Assembly (NCBI GenBank): GCA_026197015.1
Contig: JAPHRB010000022.1
Coordinates: 1 to 26,340, forward strand
Length of the DNA stretch: 26,340 bases
Source: Gammaproteobacteria bacterium
GTDB lineage: Bacteria > Pseudomonadota > Gammaproteobacteria > SZUA-229
Direction: 5' to 3'
Shown here in pieces: positions 7,538 to 15,561 of this stretch. The notes beneath the pieces were generated by a model, which saw nothing but the letters and a program-made list of their open reading frames with translations, had not been told where the DNA came from and did not search any database. Made by a program: the position numbers and the translations under genes. Numbering within the stretch: the first letter of the stretch is position 1; the number at the start of each line of letters is the position of its first letter.

Positions 7538-7960
7538 ATGTATTCCCTCATCGAGCTCAAAAAACAGAATCAGGAAATCTCTGATTTAATCGAAGTTTTA
7601 CGTGTTTTAATCGGCGACGAGAAACTGGTCAACAATCCGTTTGTGTGTGGTCTGGTTTCACGTTTCAATGAAAAAGTATGGATGCATCTGGTTTTTGAAG
7701 ATAACTCGCTCTATTCAGAGCTAGCCAAAAATCGTAACCCGGATATTAGTGGTATTGCTCAACGCTTTCATGATAGCGCCAAAGAAATTAAAAAAGAATT
7801 TTCATGTTATGTAAAACTCTGGTGCAAAACATCTGGTACTGACCATGACCAACAAGCTTTTTGTGGTAACTCGCTAGACATGTTAGATAAAATTCAGCAA
7901 CGTATTGAATTTGAAAGCAATAAAATATTTCCTCTGGTTGAGAGTCAGACTACTGCCTGA
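7538..7960 (+). CDS. Hemerythrin-like (HHE) four-helix protein with incomplete iron ligands
   Basis: A 140-residue all-helical protein. The second helix has HLVFED (50-55) and the last helix has RIEFESNKIFPLVE (122-135), which match the HxxxE and HxEFEExxLFPLxE patterns of hemerythrin/HHE domains. Several usual ligands seem lost: the first-helix His is replaced (KKQNQEIS), helix C keeps only H78 (RFHDSAK, without the HxxxH pair), and the last-helix His is Arg122. It may therefore bind iron weakly or not at all, and may be a regulatory or structural relative. An FNR-type site upstream fits a role linked to oxygen or nitric oxide. Cysteines at 37, 90, 96 and 109 are unexplained. Confidence 0.6.
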   Translation: MYSLIELKKQNQEISDLIEVLRVLIGDEKLVNNPFVCGLVSRFNEKVWMHLVFEDNSLYSELAKNRNPDISGIAQRFHDSAKEIKKEFSCYVKLWCKTSGTDHDQQAFCGNSLDMLDKIQQRIEFESNKIFPLVESQTTA

Positions 7961-8082
7961 ATCATCAAAAACTTAATCATAGGTCACCTGCCTCCATAAA
8001 CTCGGGGGACACGATTTTTTTAATATTAAATTTATAAAAAATTTCAAAGCAAAACACATCAATATTGTCTAAACTTTAGTTC

Positions 8083-8874
8083 ATGATCAGGCATATCGAT
8101 AAAACATATATTCAAGCATTAGCTCTACTTTACATAACGGTTTTTTTTCTGCCTGCTTACGCGTCTGATATTGCCAAAGAAAAACGCATGAGAGATCAGG
8201 TCGCCGATTATGTAATGGACGGTGAAGTCGTTTTATTAAAAACTGACACAAATGAATTTTTATCCATCTATATGGAGTCTGACGAACAGCCCGTAAAAGG
8301 CTCCATCATTATTATTCATGGCCGTGGATATCACCCAAACTGGCCTGAACTGGTCTACCCTCTGCGTACTGGTTTACCTGAATATGGCTGGAACACACTT
8401 TCAATTCAAATGCCTGTGTTAAGCAATCAATCCTCATTTTACGACTATTTGAAAATACTGCCACAGTCCCACCCAAGGATTGAATCCGCGGTTGAGTTTT
8501 TGAAAGAAAAAGGCGCAGAAAATATTATTATTCTTGCCCATAGTTGTGGTGTTCACATGGCTTTTGACTGGTTACACAAAAACCCTGAATCCGGAATAAG
8601 TGCATTTATCGGAGTGGGTATGGGCTCAACTGACTATGGACAACCAATGTTAAAACCATTTGCATTAGAAGACATAAAAATACCTGTGTTAGATATTCGG
8701 GGAGAGAATGATTTCCCCGCGGTACATAGAAATGCCAAGCGTAGATTAAACAGAATAAAACAGGCCGGAAATTCAAAATCACAACAACGTGTTGTTGCTA
8801 AGTCAGATCATTATTTCACAGATCGCGCAGATGTATTATTAAAAGAAGTAACTAACTGGCTTAATACCCTGTAA
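8083..8874 (+). CDS. DUF3530 family alpha/beta hydrolase, secreted
   Basis: 263 residues with a signal peptide (about 1-27, ending PAYAS) and an alpha/beta hydrolase fold. IIIIHGRGYHPNWP (about 75-88) is the oxyanion-side loop. LAHSCGVHM carries the probable nucleophile Ser in a variant AHSxG elbow. IRGENDFPAV holds the acidic residue, and KSDHYFTD near the C terminus holds the His. The triad therefore appears complete. DUF3530 proteins are periplasmic or envelope hydrolases of unknown substrate. There is no strong ribosome binding site at the start, but the signal peptide requires it. The stop is only 3 bases from the stop of hda on the other strand. Confidence 0.75.
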   Translation: MIRHIDKTYIQALALLYITVFFLPAYASDIAKEKRMRDQVADYVMDGEVVLLKTDTNEFLSIYMESDEQPVKGSIIIIHGRGYHPNWPELVYPLRTGLPEYGWNTLSIQMPVLSNQSSFYDYLKILPQSHPRIESAVEFLKEKGAENIIILAHSCGVHMAFDWLHKNPESGISAFIGVGMGSTDYGQPMLKPFALEDIKIPVLDIRGENDFPAVHRNAKRRLNRIKQAGNSKSQQRVVAKSDHYFTDRADVLLKEVTNWLNTL

Positions 8875-8877
8875 TGA

Positions 8878-9582
8878 TTAATCGCCCAATACAGACTTAA
8901 CAAATGGAATTGTCAGTCGTCGATGCTGTTGTAATTGAGCTTTATCCAACGCATCCAACACAGAAAAAAGATCTGCCATATCACGATTACAGTTATTAAG
9001 TAAATATTTCGCTACATTATCTGCCAGCTCAAAACCCCGACAAAGTGCCCGTTGCTGTAATGCCCTAGACTTTTCTGAATCACTTAAAGAACTCAATCTG
9101 AAAACTGGGCCCCATTGTAATCGTGAAATTAAATCTTTAAGGTTTATGTTGATTTCAGTCGGTGGCTGATCTGCCGCCAAAATTAATCGAACATTATTTC
9201 CTTTTGCATTATTTTCTCTAAAGCGGTTTATCAAATCAAATAAGGCCTCCTGCCATTGCGGTTTATTGTGCAATAACTGTATATCATCGATACAGCAAAT
9301 ATCCATTCCTTCCTGCCCCTGAAATATCTCCGGGGAATATTCAATTAATTGGTGCAAAGGCAAATAACTGAGTTTTATATTTCTACCTGTATGGAACTGA
9401 CAGACTGCCTGTAACAAATGAGTCTTACCCGTATTATGAGCTCCCAATATATACACCTGTTTTTCAATATCATCTGTTTTGCTTTTTAAAAGCTCCAGTA
9501 ACAACTGGTCGCCTCCCATAACAAAATTATCAAAGGTAAAACTATCTTTTAGTGCTAAGTCTAAAGTTAACTGGGTAAACAT
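8878..9582 (-). CDS. hda: DnaA regulatory inactivator Hda
   Basis: A 234-residue AAA+ protein related to the DnaA ATPase domain. With the DNA-loaded sliding clamp it promotes hydrolysis of ATP bound to DnaA and so prevents re-initiation of replication. The N-terminal clamp-binding motif QLTLDL is at residues 4-9. The P-loop is GAHNTGKT (47-54), the Walker B region is ICCIDD (95-100), and the arginine finger is R154 in LISRLQWG, matching E. coli Arg153. It is the last gene of the DUF2066-AI-2E-hda unit, 24 bases after the transporter gene, an order conserved in many gammaproteobacteria. Confidence 0.93.
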   Translation of the reverse strand: MFTQLTLDLALKDSFTFDNFVMGGDQLLLELLKSKTDDIEKQVYILGAHNTGKTHLLQAVCQFHTGRNIKLSYLPLHQLIEYSPEIFQGQEGMDICCIDDIQLLHNKPQWQEALFDLINRFRENNAKGNNVRLILAADQPPTEININLKDLISRLQWGPVFRLSSLSDSEKSRALQQRALCRGFELADNVAKYLLNNCNRDMADLFSVLDALDKAQLQQHRRLTIPFVKSVLGD

Positions 9583-9606
9583 GATTAATAAAAAATTAGA
9601 TTATTT

Positions 9607-10695
9607 TCAAGCCGCATTATTAAAAACGGAACTGGACTTATATTCATTACGTATATGGCGCAACATAACAACCAAAACGGCGGCAATTGGCAGAGCAAGT
9701 AAAATACCAACAAAACCAAATAACTGACCTCCGGCCAGAACTGCAAAAATTACAGCAACTGGATGAAGACCTATTTTATCACCTACCAGCACAGGTGTTA
9801 ACAACATCCCTTCCAACATTTGACCGATACTAAAAACAATTACAACCGGTATTAACTGCATCACATCATGCGTTTGCAACAACATAGCAATGCTAGCCAC
9901 TACTATACCGACAATAAACCCCAGATAAGGCACAAAACTGACCAGCCCGGCCAACATACCTATTAATAAAGCTAGCTTTAAATCTATAAACCATAAACCC
10001 GTTGAGTACACAGCACCTAAAGCTAACATAACGACAAACTGACCACGTAAAAATGCTGATAAAACCTCATCCGATTCTTTTGCAAGTTTTCTAATTACAT
10101 GTAAAGATTTTCTAGGTAACAAGTCATCTATATGTGTGATCAATACATCCCAGTCACGCAACAGATAAAAGGTAACAACGGGTATTAATACCATATTAGC
10201 TACCCATACTGCTAATATTAAACCTGATGATGCGAGGGAAGAAACTATTTGAGAAACGACCCCTCCTGCCTGCACATAATGAGTCGAGAATAATTCTTTA
10301 AATAATTCCAGATTGAATATCGATGTGTCAATAGCAATATATTTCGTCACCATCGGTAATACATTATTTTGAATATGATCCAGATAAGCTGGCATATTTG
10401 AAATCAAATATCCAACCTGCTGCCCTAATAACGGCAAAATCAGGAAAGCCATAATTGTTAATATTAAAAACAGGGTAATAAAGACAATAGTGACAGCAAT
10501 GCTACGCGATAATTTTTTTGAAAATCTGGGTTGAAATTTCATTTCCAGGCGATCTGCAATTGGATCGCCCAGATAAGCTAGTAATGCCGCTGCAAAAAAA
10601 GGCATTAATACTGGCGACAATAAATACAGGACATAACCGCTGATAGAAATTATCAGTAATATCATCCATTTTTGAGAATCCGATATTCGATTCAT
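9607..10695 (-). CDS. AI-2E family transporter (PerM/YfgO-like)
   Basis: A 362-residue polytopic membrane protein of the AI-2E/UPF0118 family, with about eight hydrophobic segments. There is a pair at the N terminus (about 12-45), one around 65-95, a long soluble loop, then several between about 155 and 340. The PYLGFIVGIVVASIAML and QMLEGMLLTPVLVGDKIGLHPV stretches are family hallmarks. Members are proposed to export AI-2 or act as Na+/H+ antiporters. The substrate here is unknown. The start overlaps the DUF2066 stop by 4 bases (ATGA), so translation is probably coupled. Hda follows in the same unit. Confidence 0.85.
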   Translation of the reverse strand: MNRISDSQKWMILLIISISGYVLYLLSPVLMPFFAAALLAYLGDPIADRLEMKFQPRFSKKLSRSIAVTIVFITLFLILTIMAFLILPLLGQQVGYLISNMPAYLDHIQNNVLPMVTKYIAIDTSIFNLELFKELFSTHYVQAGGVVSQIVSSLASSGLILAVWVANMVLIPVVTFYLLRDWDVLITHIDDLLPRKSLHVIRKLAKESDEVLSAFLRGQFVVMLALGAVYSTGLWFIDLKLALLIGMLAGLVSFVPYLGFIVGIVVASIAMLLQTHDVMQLIPVVIVFSIGQMLEGMLLTPVLVGDKIGLHPVAVIFAVLAGGQLFGFVGILLALPIAAVLVVMLRHIRNEYKSSSVFNNAA

Positions 10696-11924
10696 CCATT
10701 AAGCCTGTATTTTAAAATCTTTGGTAAAACAACGGGTAATAAACTATTGGTTTTCTCACCCAGTGCTTCATTTTGTGTTTCATCCTCTGTTTGTTGTGTG
10801 GATTCAGGTTGATTTTCAGGGGTAAGCTCTGCTGATTCAGAAGAGGCAGCATCCGTTATATCTGCTTGATTATCTGCTTGAATGTCTGGCCGATTATCTG
10901 GAACTAATATTTTACCCAATGCGATAATTCGTTTTAAATCACTTTCATCTCCACTCAATTCAATATGGAAATCAACCTGTGAGCGCCCTACCTCAGTAGC
11001 ATAAACATTTTTAACCGGTGCGAGTGACGATAAGTAATGCGATGCCTTTGCATAACGACTCACACTGTTTAAGTCACTCACTCTTAGTAATAGCTCTCCA
11101 TCATTTGCGCTATCTGAAAATACCGCAAAGCGACTGGATATATGATCAGTGGCAACACCGACCCCACTACTCATGAGCACATCCAGATCTAAAGCAGATA
11201 GTTTCCAGCTCTGGGTTTGATCTTCCATCAATAATGACCAGTTAACGGTCCAGCTACCGTTTGACCAGTTCATACGCCCTAGTACAATAGCATCAACCGG
11301 ATAACGTTTACTTGCCTGCTTAATTGGCTCCCAGAATTCGCCCCAGACATCGATAAACTTAACAACCTGTTGATCCTGTTTATCATATTCTGGCCAGATA
11401 ACGGGCAGACCACGTTCTTTGGCCTCATTTGTCACCGCATCTTTAATTTGTGATACATCTGATTTTTTAAGTAAATACCGATTTCGACCGTCTTTAACCG
11501 CTAACCAGACTAATACATTTGGTCGTTGATAACCCCATATAGGCAAACCATTATCACGCAATAACTGTTTAACCTTTGCACCGTCGAACTGCATCCACAA
11601 TTTAAACCTGGGCGCTATCAAAGCACCGGTTTTCTTCATATACAACTCTATTTCAGGCTCGGTCATCGCTTTATAACGATATTGACGCACCATACGCGTG
11701 GCTTTTTTCAAATCAAGCCGTGTGGGAGCCAGACTGTTACCTGACATGCGGACAGATACTTCGATTAAGCCCTGCTCAAAAGCAGCCCCCCGAATTTGCT
11801 TTTCCTGACTGATAACAGGCAAATTAACTTCGTAGATATGCTTAATAGTGTATGCCTGCACATTTGCAGACAGGATAAATAAGATAAAAATACTAAAAAA
11901 TATTGTTTTACGCTTCATTTTCAT
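10692..11924 (-). CDS. DUF2066 domain-containing secreted protein
   Basis: About 410 residues from the chosen start. A signal peptide (about 1-24, ending ANVQA) is followed by a DUF2066 region (YEVNLPVISQ ... GALIAPRFKLWMQFD, WLAVKDGRNRYLL). The C-terminal part is rich in Asp, Glu, Gln and Ser (about 340-395) and looks disordered. The function is unknown. Gammaproteobacterial members usually lie between purM and perM/hda, as here, and are expected in the periplasm or cell surface. I chose ATG 11924 because it leaves an ordinary signal peptide. ATG 11960 would add 12 residues and leave only 31 bases to the divergent purM start. Confidence 0.8.
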   Translation of the reverse strand: MKMKRKTIFFSIFILFILSANVQAYTIKHIYEVNLPVISQEKQIRGAAFEQGLIEVSVRMSGNSLAPTRLDLKKATRMVRQYRYKAMTEPEIELYMKKTGALIAPRFKLWMQFDGAKVKQLLRDNGLPIWGYQRPNVLVWLAVKDGRNRYLLKKSDVSQIKDAVTNEAKERGLPVIWPEYDKQDQQVVKFIDVWGEFWEPIKQASKRYPVDAIVLGRMNWSNGSWTVNWSLLMEDQTQSWKLSALDLDVLMSSGVGVATDHISSRFAVFSDSANDGELLLRVSDLNSVSRYAKASHYLSSLAPVKNVYATEVGRSQVDFHIELSGDESDLKRIIALGKILVPDNRPDIQADNQADITDAASSESAELTPENQPESTQQTEDETQNEALGEKTNSLLPVVLPKILKYRLNG

Positions 11925-11991
11925 TCGTGACCATTGCCAGGAAGATGTACAATACCACATCTTTTAATCGTCATGGTTTACCAGGTTCGCA

Positions 11992-13050
11992 ATGTCTCAA
12001 ACAGATTCACAAAAATCAACTAGTCAATCCCTTAATTACCGTGATGCCGGTGTCGATATAGACGCAGGTGCAGATCTGGTTGAACAAATAAAACCCCATG
12101 TCAAAAAGACCATGCGCCCGGAAGTTATGGGCGGACTGGGTGGGTTTGGTGCCTTATTCGAAATTCCTCTCGAGCGTTATCAGAAACCCGTGCTGGTATC
12201 TGGCACCGACGGTGTAGGCACAAAACTGAAACTAGCACTGCAAATGAACAAACATGACACCATCGGCATTGACCTGGTAGCTATGTGTGTTAACGATATA
12301 CTGGTTTTAGGTGCTGAGCCACTTTATTTTCTTGATTACTACGCAACCGGCAAGCTCGATACTGCGGTAGCCACTGATGTCATAAAAGGAATTGCTGAAG
12401 GCTGCATCCAGTCTGGCTGCGCTTTAACGGGTGGCGAAACGGCAGAAATGCCTGGTATGTACAGTGAAGGTGATTATGACCTGGCCGGGTTCTGTGTTGG
12501 CATTGTTGAAAAAGACAAAATTATAGATAGCAGCAAGGTAGAAGCCGGCAATGTATTAATCGGTATCGCTTCATCAGGCCCTCACTCAAATGGTTATTCA
12601 CTTATTCGTAAAGTTTTAGAGGTAAGCAACGCAGACTTAAGCGAAGACTGCGGCAATCAATCTCTGGGAGAGGCCCTGCTTGCCCCGACACGCATTTATG
12701 TTAAAAGCATCCATGCATTACTTGAACAAATTGATATCAATGCCATGTCTCATATCACAGGGGGCGGTTTAACCGAAAACCTGCCCCGCGTTATGCCCGA
12801 AAATACCCGTGCACAAATTGATGTGAATAGCTGGGAATTACCTGCTGTCTTTAAATGGTTACAGCAACAGGGCAATATTGAAGACCTTGAAATGTATCGC
12901 ACCTTTAACTGTGGAATAGGCATGGTACTCGTTGTAAATGAAGAAGATGCAGATACCGCTATTGATGTACTAAACAGTGCTGGCGAAGCCGCATTTAAAC
13001 TGGGAAAAATCACCAGCTCAAATGGCGCACCTGACGTTATAATTGATTAA
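11992..13050 (+). CDS. purM: Phosphoribosylformylglycinamidine cyclo-ligase (AIR synthetase)
   Basis: A 352-residue cytoplasmic enzyme that converts FGAM and ATP to AIR in purine synthesis. The family signatures are present: SLNYRDAGVDIDAG near residues 14-27, VSGTDGVGTKLKLA (about 66-79), the GGETAEMPGMY ATP-grasping loop (about 146-156), GPHSNGYSLIRK (about 191-202) and SHITGGGLTENLPR (about 249-262). It is full length relative to E. coli PurM (345 residues). It is followed 11 bases later by purN, so the two form the usual purMN pair. It is divergent from the DUF2066 gene. I see no convincing PurR box in the short intergenic region. Confidence 0.97.
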   Translation: MSQTDSQKSTSQSLNYRDAGVDIDAGADLVEQIKPHVKKTMRPEVMGGLGGFGALFEIPLERYQKPVLVSGTDGVGTKLKLALQMNKHDTIGIDLVAMCVNDILVLGAEPLYFLDYYATGKLDTAVATDVIKGIAEGCIQSGCALTGGETAEMPGMYSEGDYDLAGFCVGIVEKDKIIDSSKVEAGNVLIGIASSGPHSNGYSLIRKVLEVSNADLSEDCGNQSLGEALLAPTRIYVKSIHALLEQIDINAMSHITGGGLTENLPRVMPENTRAQIDVNSWELPAVFKWLQQQGNIEDLEMYRTFNCGIGMVLVVNEEDADTAIDVLNSAGEAAFKLGKITSSNGAPDVIID

Positions 13051-13061
13051 GCCTGTTTTTA

Positions 13062-13727
13062 ATGAGTACGCCCAATATCGATATTGTTGTGCTGATTTCT
13101 GGTAATGGCTCAAATTTACAGGCCATTATTGACGCAATCACAGCAGGTAAATTACACGCCAATATAAAAGCGGTTATAAGTAACCGCCCGGGGGTTAAAG
13201 GTTTAACGCGAGCACAGGCTGTTAAAATACCTGCCCTAACCCTTGATCACAAACAATTTACAAGCCGCGAAGCATTTGACCAGCAACTTATTCAGGAAAT
13301 AGATCATCACAAGCCTGATCTGGTCATTCTAGCGGGTTTTATGCGCATACTGACTGATGAGTTTGTAGAACATTACGCTGGCCGACTGTTAAACATACAC
13401 CCGTCTCTACTACCAGAATTCACCGGCCTTAACACCCACCAACGTGCACTTGATGCGGGTGTAAAGCAACATGGTGTAAGTGTGCATTATGTGAATAATG
13501 AACTCGATGGCGGCCCATTGGTCTTACAGGCAGTCATTGATGTACGGGAAACCGATACAGTTGAGTCACTACAACAACGCATTCATCAGCAGGAACATAT
13601 AATTTACCCAATGGTTATAGAGTGGGTGGCACAGGGGCGACTCAAAGTCATAAATCAACAGCCTATACTGGATAAACAACTACTGGAAACCCCGGCCAAA
13701 TGGATCAACAACCAGCTCGTCAATTAA
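13062..13727 (+). CDS. purN: Phosphoribosylglycinamide formyltransferase (10-formyl-THF dependent)
   Basis: 221 residues. It transfers a formyl group from 10-formyltetrahydrofolate to GAR to give FGAR. The phosphate-binding loop ISGNGSNLQ is at 12-20. The catalytic triad residues are Asn111 and His113 in NIHPSLLP and Asp149 in ELDGGP, five positions beyond E. coli N106, H108 and D144. It lies 11 bases after purM. The last 28 bases overlap the next gene (DUF3108) in another frame, which suggests the operon continues past the purine genes. Confidence 0.96.
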   Translation: MSTPNIDIVVLISGNGSNLQAIIDAITAGKLHANIKAVISNRPGVKGLTRAQAVKIPALTLDHKQFTSREAFDQQLIQEIDHHKPDLVILAGFMRILTDEFVEHYAGRLLNIHPSLLPEFTGLNTHQRALDAGVKQHGVSVHYVNNELDGGPLVLQAVIDVRETDTVESLQQRIHQQEHIIYPMVIEWVAQGRLKVINQQPILDKQLLETPAKWINNQLVN

Positions 13728-14497
13728 CTTTTTACCGCATAAAAGCCTGTTTCCTGCTGTTATTAGCTTTAACACTAAATGTTCCTGTTTTATTCACAAA
13801 CGTACAGGCCGCATCTGATTCCAGGTTTAAACTACCCGCTAATCACCAGATCACATACAGTATTGAGAAATATGGCAGTTACGTGGGAAATTTGAAAAAT
13901 AAACTGCTCTATGAAAAGGGCGTTATTAGTTACACATCAGTGGCAACCGCGAAAGGATTTGCGGCTCTTTTTTTGAAAGCTAATCCGACCGAAACCAGTA
14001 TTTTAGACTGGCCTGAAACGTCTGATTTAACACAACCTGAACAGCAAAGTTATCTTTATACTCAGGAAAAAAAGCATAAGAAAAACCAGCAAATTTTATT
14101 CGACCACTCAGTAAACGGTAAAACGCTGATTAATGGCTCTTATAAATTCAAGCCTTATAACCTGCAAACCGAGCATTTAGTCTGGAGCCGACAGATTATA
14201 CCTCTGTTAATGAGTAATGACTTACAACAAAACCCGGCTATAACCAGTAATAGCTTTTATATTACGGACAAGGGACATATTCGCAAATACACCTATACTC
14301 TAGAAAACGCCGAAGATATAGCGTTTGAAAACCAAAAGGTGCCGGTATTAAAATTTAAGATAAGCAAACAAGACGGACGACGTATGTCATACGTCTGGTT
14401 ATCAAAAAACCACTATTATCTGCCTTTAAAAATTGAACAATATAAAGATAACGACTTAAATGTACGTATGTTAATGACACACTTTAACCTAATTTAA
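13700..14497 (+). CDS. DUF3108 domain-containing exported protein
   Basis: 265 residues with an N-terminal signal peptide (hydrophobic about 16-33, cleavage near VQAAS). The rest is beta-rich with the family pattern ITYSIEKYGSYVGNLKNKL, the KFKPYN turn and VPVLKFKISKQDGRR near the C terminus, which identifies DUF3108. The role is unknown, and members are likely periplasmic. The start overlaps the end of purN by 28 bases. A GGAAA element 9-13 bases upstream and the placement of the signal peptide support it. The gene is read in series with purMN and darP. Confidence 0.8.
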   Translation: MDQQPARQLTFYRIKACFLLLLALTLNVPVLFTNVQAASDSRFKLPANHQITYSIEKYGSYVGNLKNKLLYEKGVISYTSVATAKGFAALFLKANPTETSILDWPETSDLTQPEQQSYLYTQEKKHKKNQQILFDHSVNGKTLINGSYKFKPYNLQTEHLVWSRQIIPLLMSNDLQQNPAITSNSFYITDKGHIRKYTYTLENAEDIAFENQKVPVLKFKISKQDGRRMSYVWLSKNHYYLPLKIEQYKDNDLNVRMLMTHFNLI

Positions 14498-14509
14498 ACA
14501 GAATCCAAG

Positions 14510-15040
14510 ATGACTGATATAAACCAGGAAGACGACGACTGGGTTAGCAAAACCCAACGCAAGAAAGAATGTGATGATGTTTTGCTACTCGGTGAGAAAA
14601 TGATCGCACTGAACAAAGAAGAACTTGATCAGATTAATATGGACGATGAGTTACGTGGCGCAATTGAAGAGGCGCAACGTATAAAATCCAATAGCGCGCT
14701 TAAACGACAAAAACACTTTATTGCGAAAATCATGCGTGGTCTGGCAGATGAAACTCTAGCAAGCCAGTTAGAACGTGTATTACATAAACACGATATTTAT
14801 AATGCTGACTTTAAACGTATGGAAAAATGGCGAGATAGCATTATTGAAAATGGTGACAGGGCTATTAATGCCTTTATAGAGGAGCACCCTCAGGCCGATC
14901 GTAGTCACCTCAGGCAGCTAGTAAGAAATATAGATAAAGAGAAGAAAAACAATAAACCACCTGTCGCCTTTAGGCAGATTTTTAAATATATTCGAGAAGT
15001 GGTCGAACTGGATTCAGGTGATAATGAGAACGACTATTAA
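14510..15040 (+). CDS. darP: Ribosome biogenesis factor YjgA/DarP (DUF615)
   Basis: 176 residues, highly charged and helical. WVSKTQRKKECDDVLLLGEKMIAL near the N terminus (about 12-35) and the LKRQKHFIAKIMR segment (about 64-76) match the YjgA/DarP family (DUF615). E. coli DarP assists 50S subunit maturation in the cytoplasm. The acidic N and C termini are usual for the family. It starts 12 bases after the DUF3108 stop, so it probably shares the purMN transcript. There is a short run of TAA/TTA-rich sequence after the gene but no clear terminator. Confidence 0.88.
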   Translation: MTDINQEDDDWVSKTQRKKECDDVLLLGEKMIALNKEELDQINMDDELRGAIEEAQRIKSNSALKRQKHFIAKIMRGLADETLASQLERVLHKHDIYNADFKRMEKWRDSIIENGDRAINAFIEEHPQADRSHLRQLVRNIDKEKKNNKPPVAFRQIFKYIREVVELDSGDNENDY

Positions 15041-15104
15041 GATAATTCTACTGCTATGATCTATACTGAAATGATCGTTAATATATTAATTTTGAGTAAT
15101 TTTC

Positions 15105-15392
15105 ATGGACTTCACCAGCATTCATAATTTTTACGAGCACCTGGTTATTGACTACCTACAGGCTGAAATAATACCCAACCACACAGAGCAATCAGCAGAT
15201 TTCTTTCTTGATGTTGCATGTTATGCATTATCAAAACTGCCATCCCGCTATATGCGACATGAGATTGATATGGCTTTTTATCTGGAATCAGCAGAAAGAG
15301 CTCAAATGATGGATGAGGTTAAGGAAAAAGTTGATGACGCAGTTGAATATATCACTGAAAATTTTAACAAAGATGAACGTTATGAATCGTAA
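15105..15392 (+). CDS. ComFB-family protein (late competence development domain)
   Basis: 95 residues, all helical. The central VACYALSKLPSRYMRHEIDMAFY (about 37-59) and the helical tail match the ComFB family. The Bacillus founder is a late competence operon protein of unknown role. Cyanobacterial ComFB-domain proteins have been reported as cyclic di-GMP receptors. Whether this one binds the nucleotide cannot be told by eye. It is 64 bases after darP and may have its own promoter. It is convergent with clpB, and a long hairpin lies between them. A GGDEF-EAL gene is encoded just beyond clpB. Confidence 0.75.
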   Translation: MDFTSIHNFYEHLVIDYLQAEIIPNHTEQSADFFLDVACYALSKLPSRYMRHEIDMAFYLESAERAQMMDEVKEKVDDAVEYITENFNKDERYES

Positions 15393-15460
15393 CCGAAAAT
15401 CGTTGAAAAACTGAATAGCCGATTTTTAATTTATATACTGCTAAAAAAGCACACTGCCCC

Positions 15461-15519
15461 GGCACATATCCATCGGGGACAGAGCATCTTTTCCGCTCAG
15501 TCCCCGATGGATATGTGCC
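15461..15519. repeat. REP-like 20-bp perfect hairpin between comFB and clpB
   Basis: GGCACATATCCATCGGGGAC (15461-15480) pairs perfectly with its complement at 15500-15519. Inside, GAGC (15482-15485) pairs with GCTC (15495-15498) after one mismatch. It contains the 11-mer GGGGACAGAGC, which recurs in the element after bamD. Lying between convergent genes, it may end transcription from one or both sides. In the clpB direction a run of six T (15448-15443) comes 12 bases past the stem. It resembles REP-type palindromes associated with RAYT transposases. Confidence 0.75.
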
Positions 15520-15561
15520 ACAGCAGGGCACAAAACATCAAGTAAATAAAACGGTTAACTT

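Noticed and set aside
8001..8020. GGGGGACACG followed by a T-run as a REP remnant or terminator
   Set aside because: Only a short match to the palindromic elements and no pairing arm nearby. The T-run has no hairpin before it.
11925..11991. PurR operator before purM
   Set aside because: No sequence close to the 16-base PurR consensus is present. A TACAAT at 11948-11953 lacks a matching -35.
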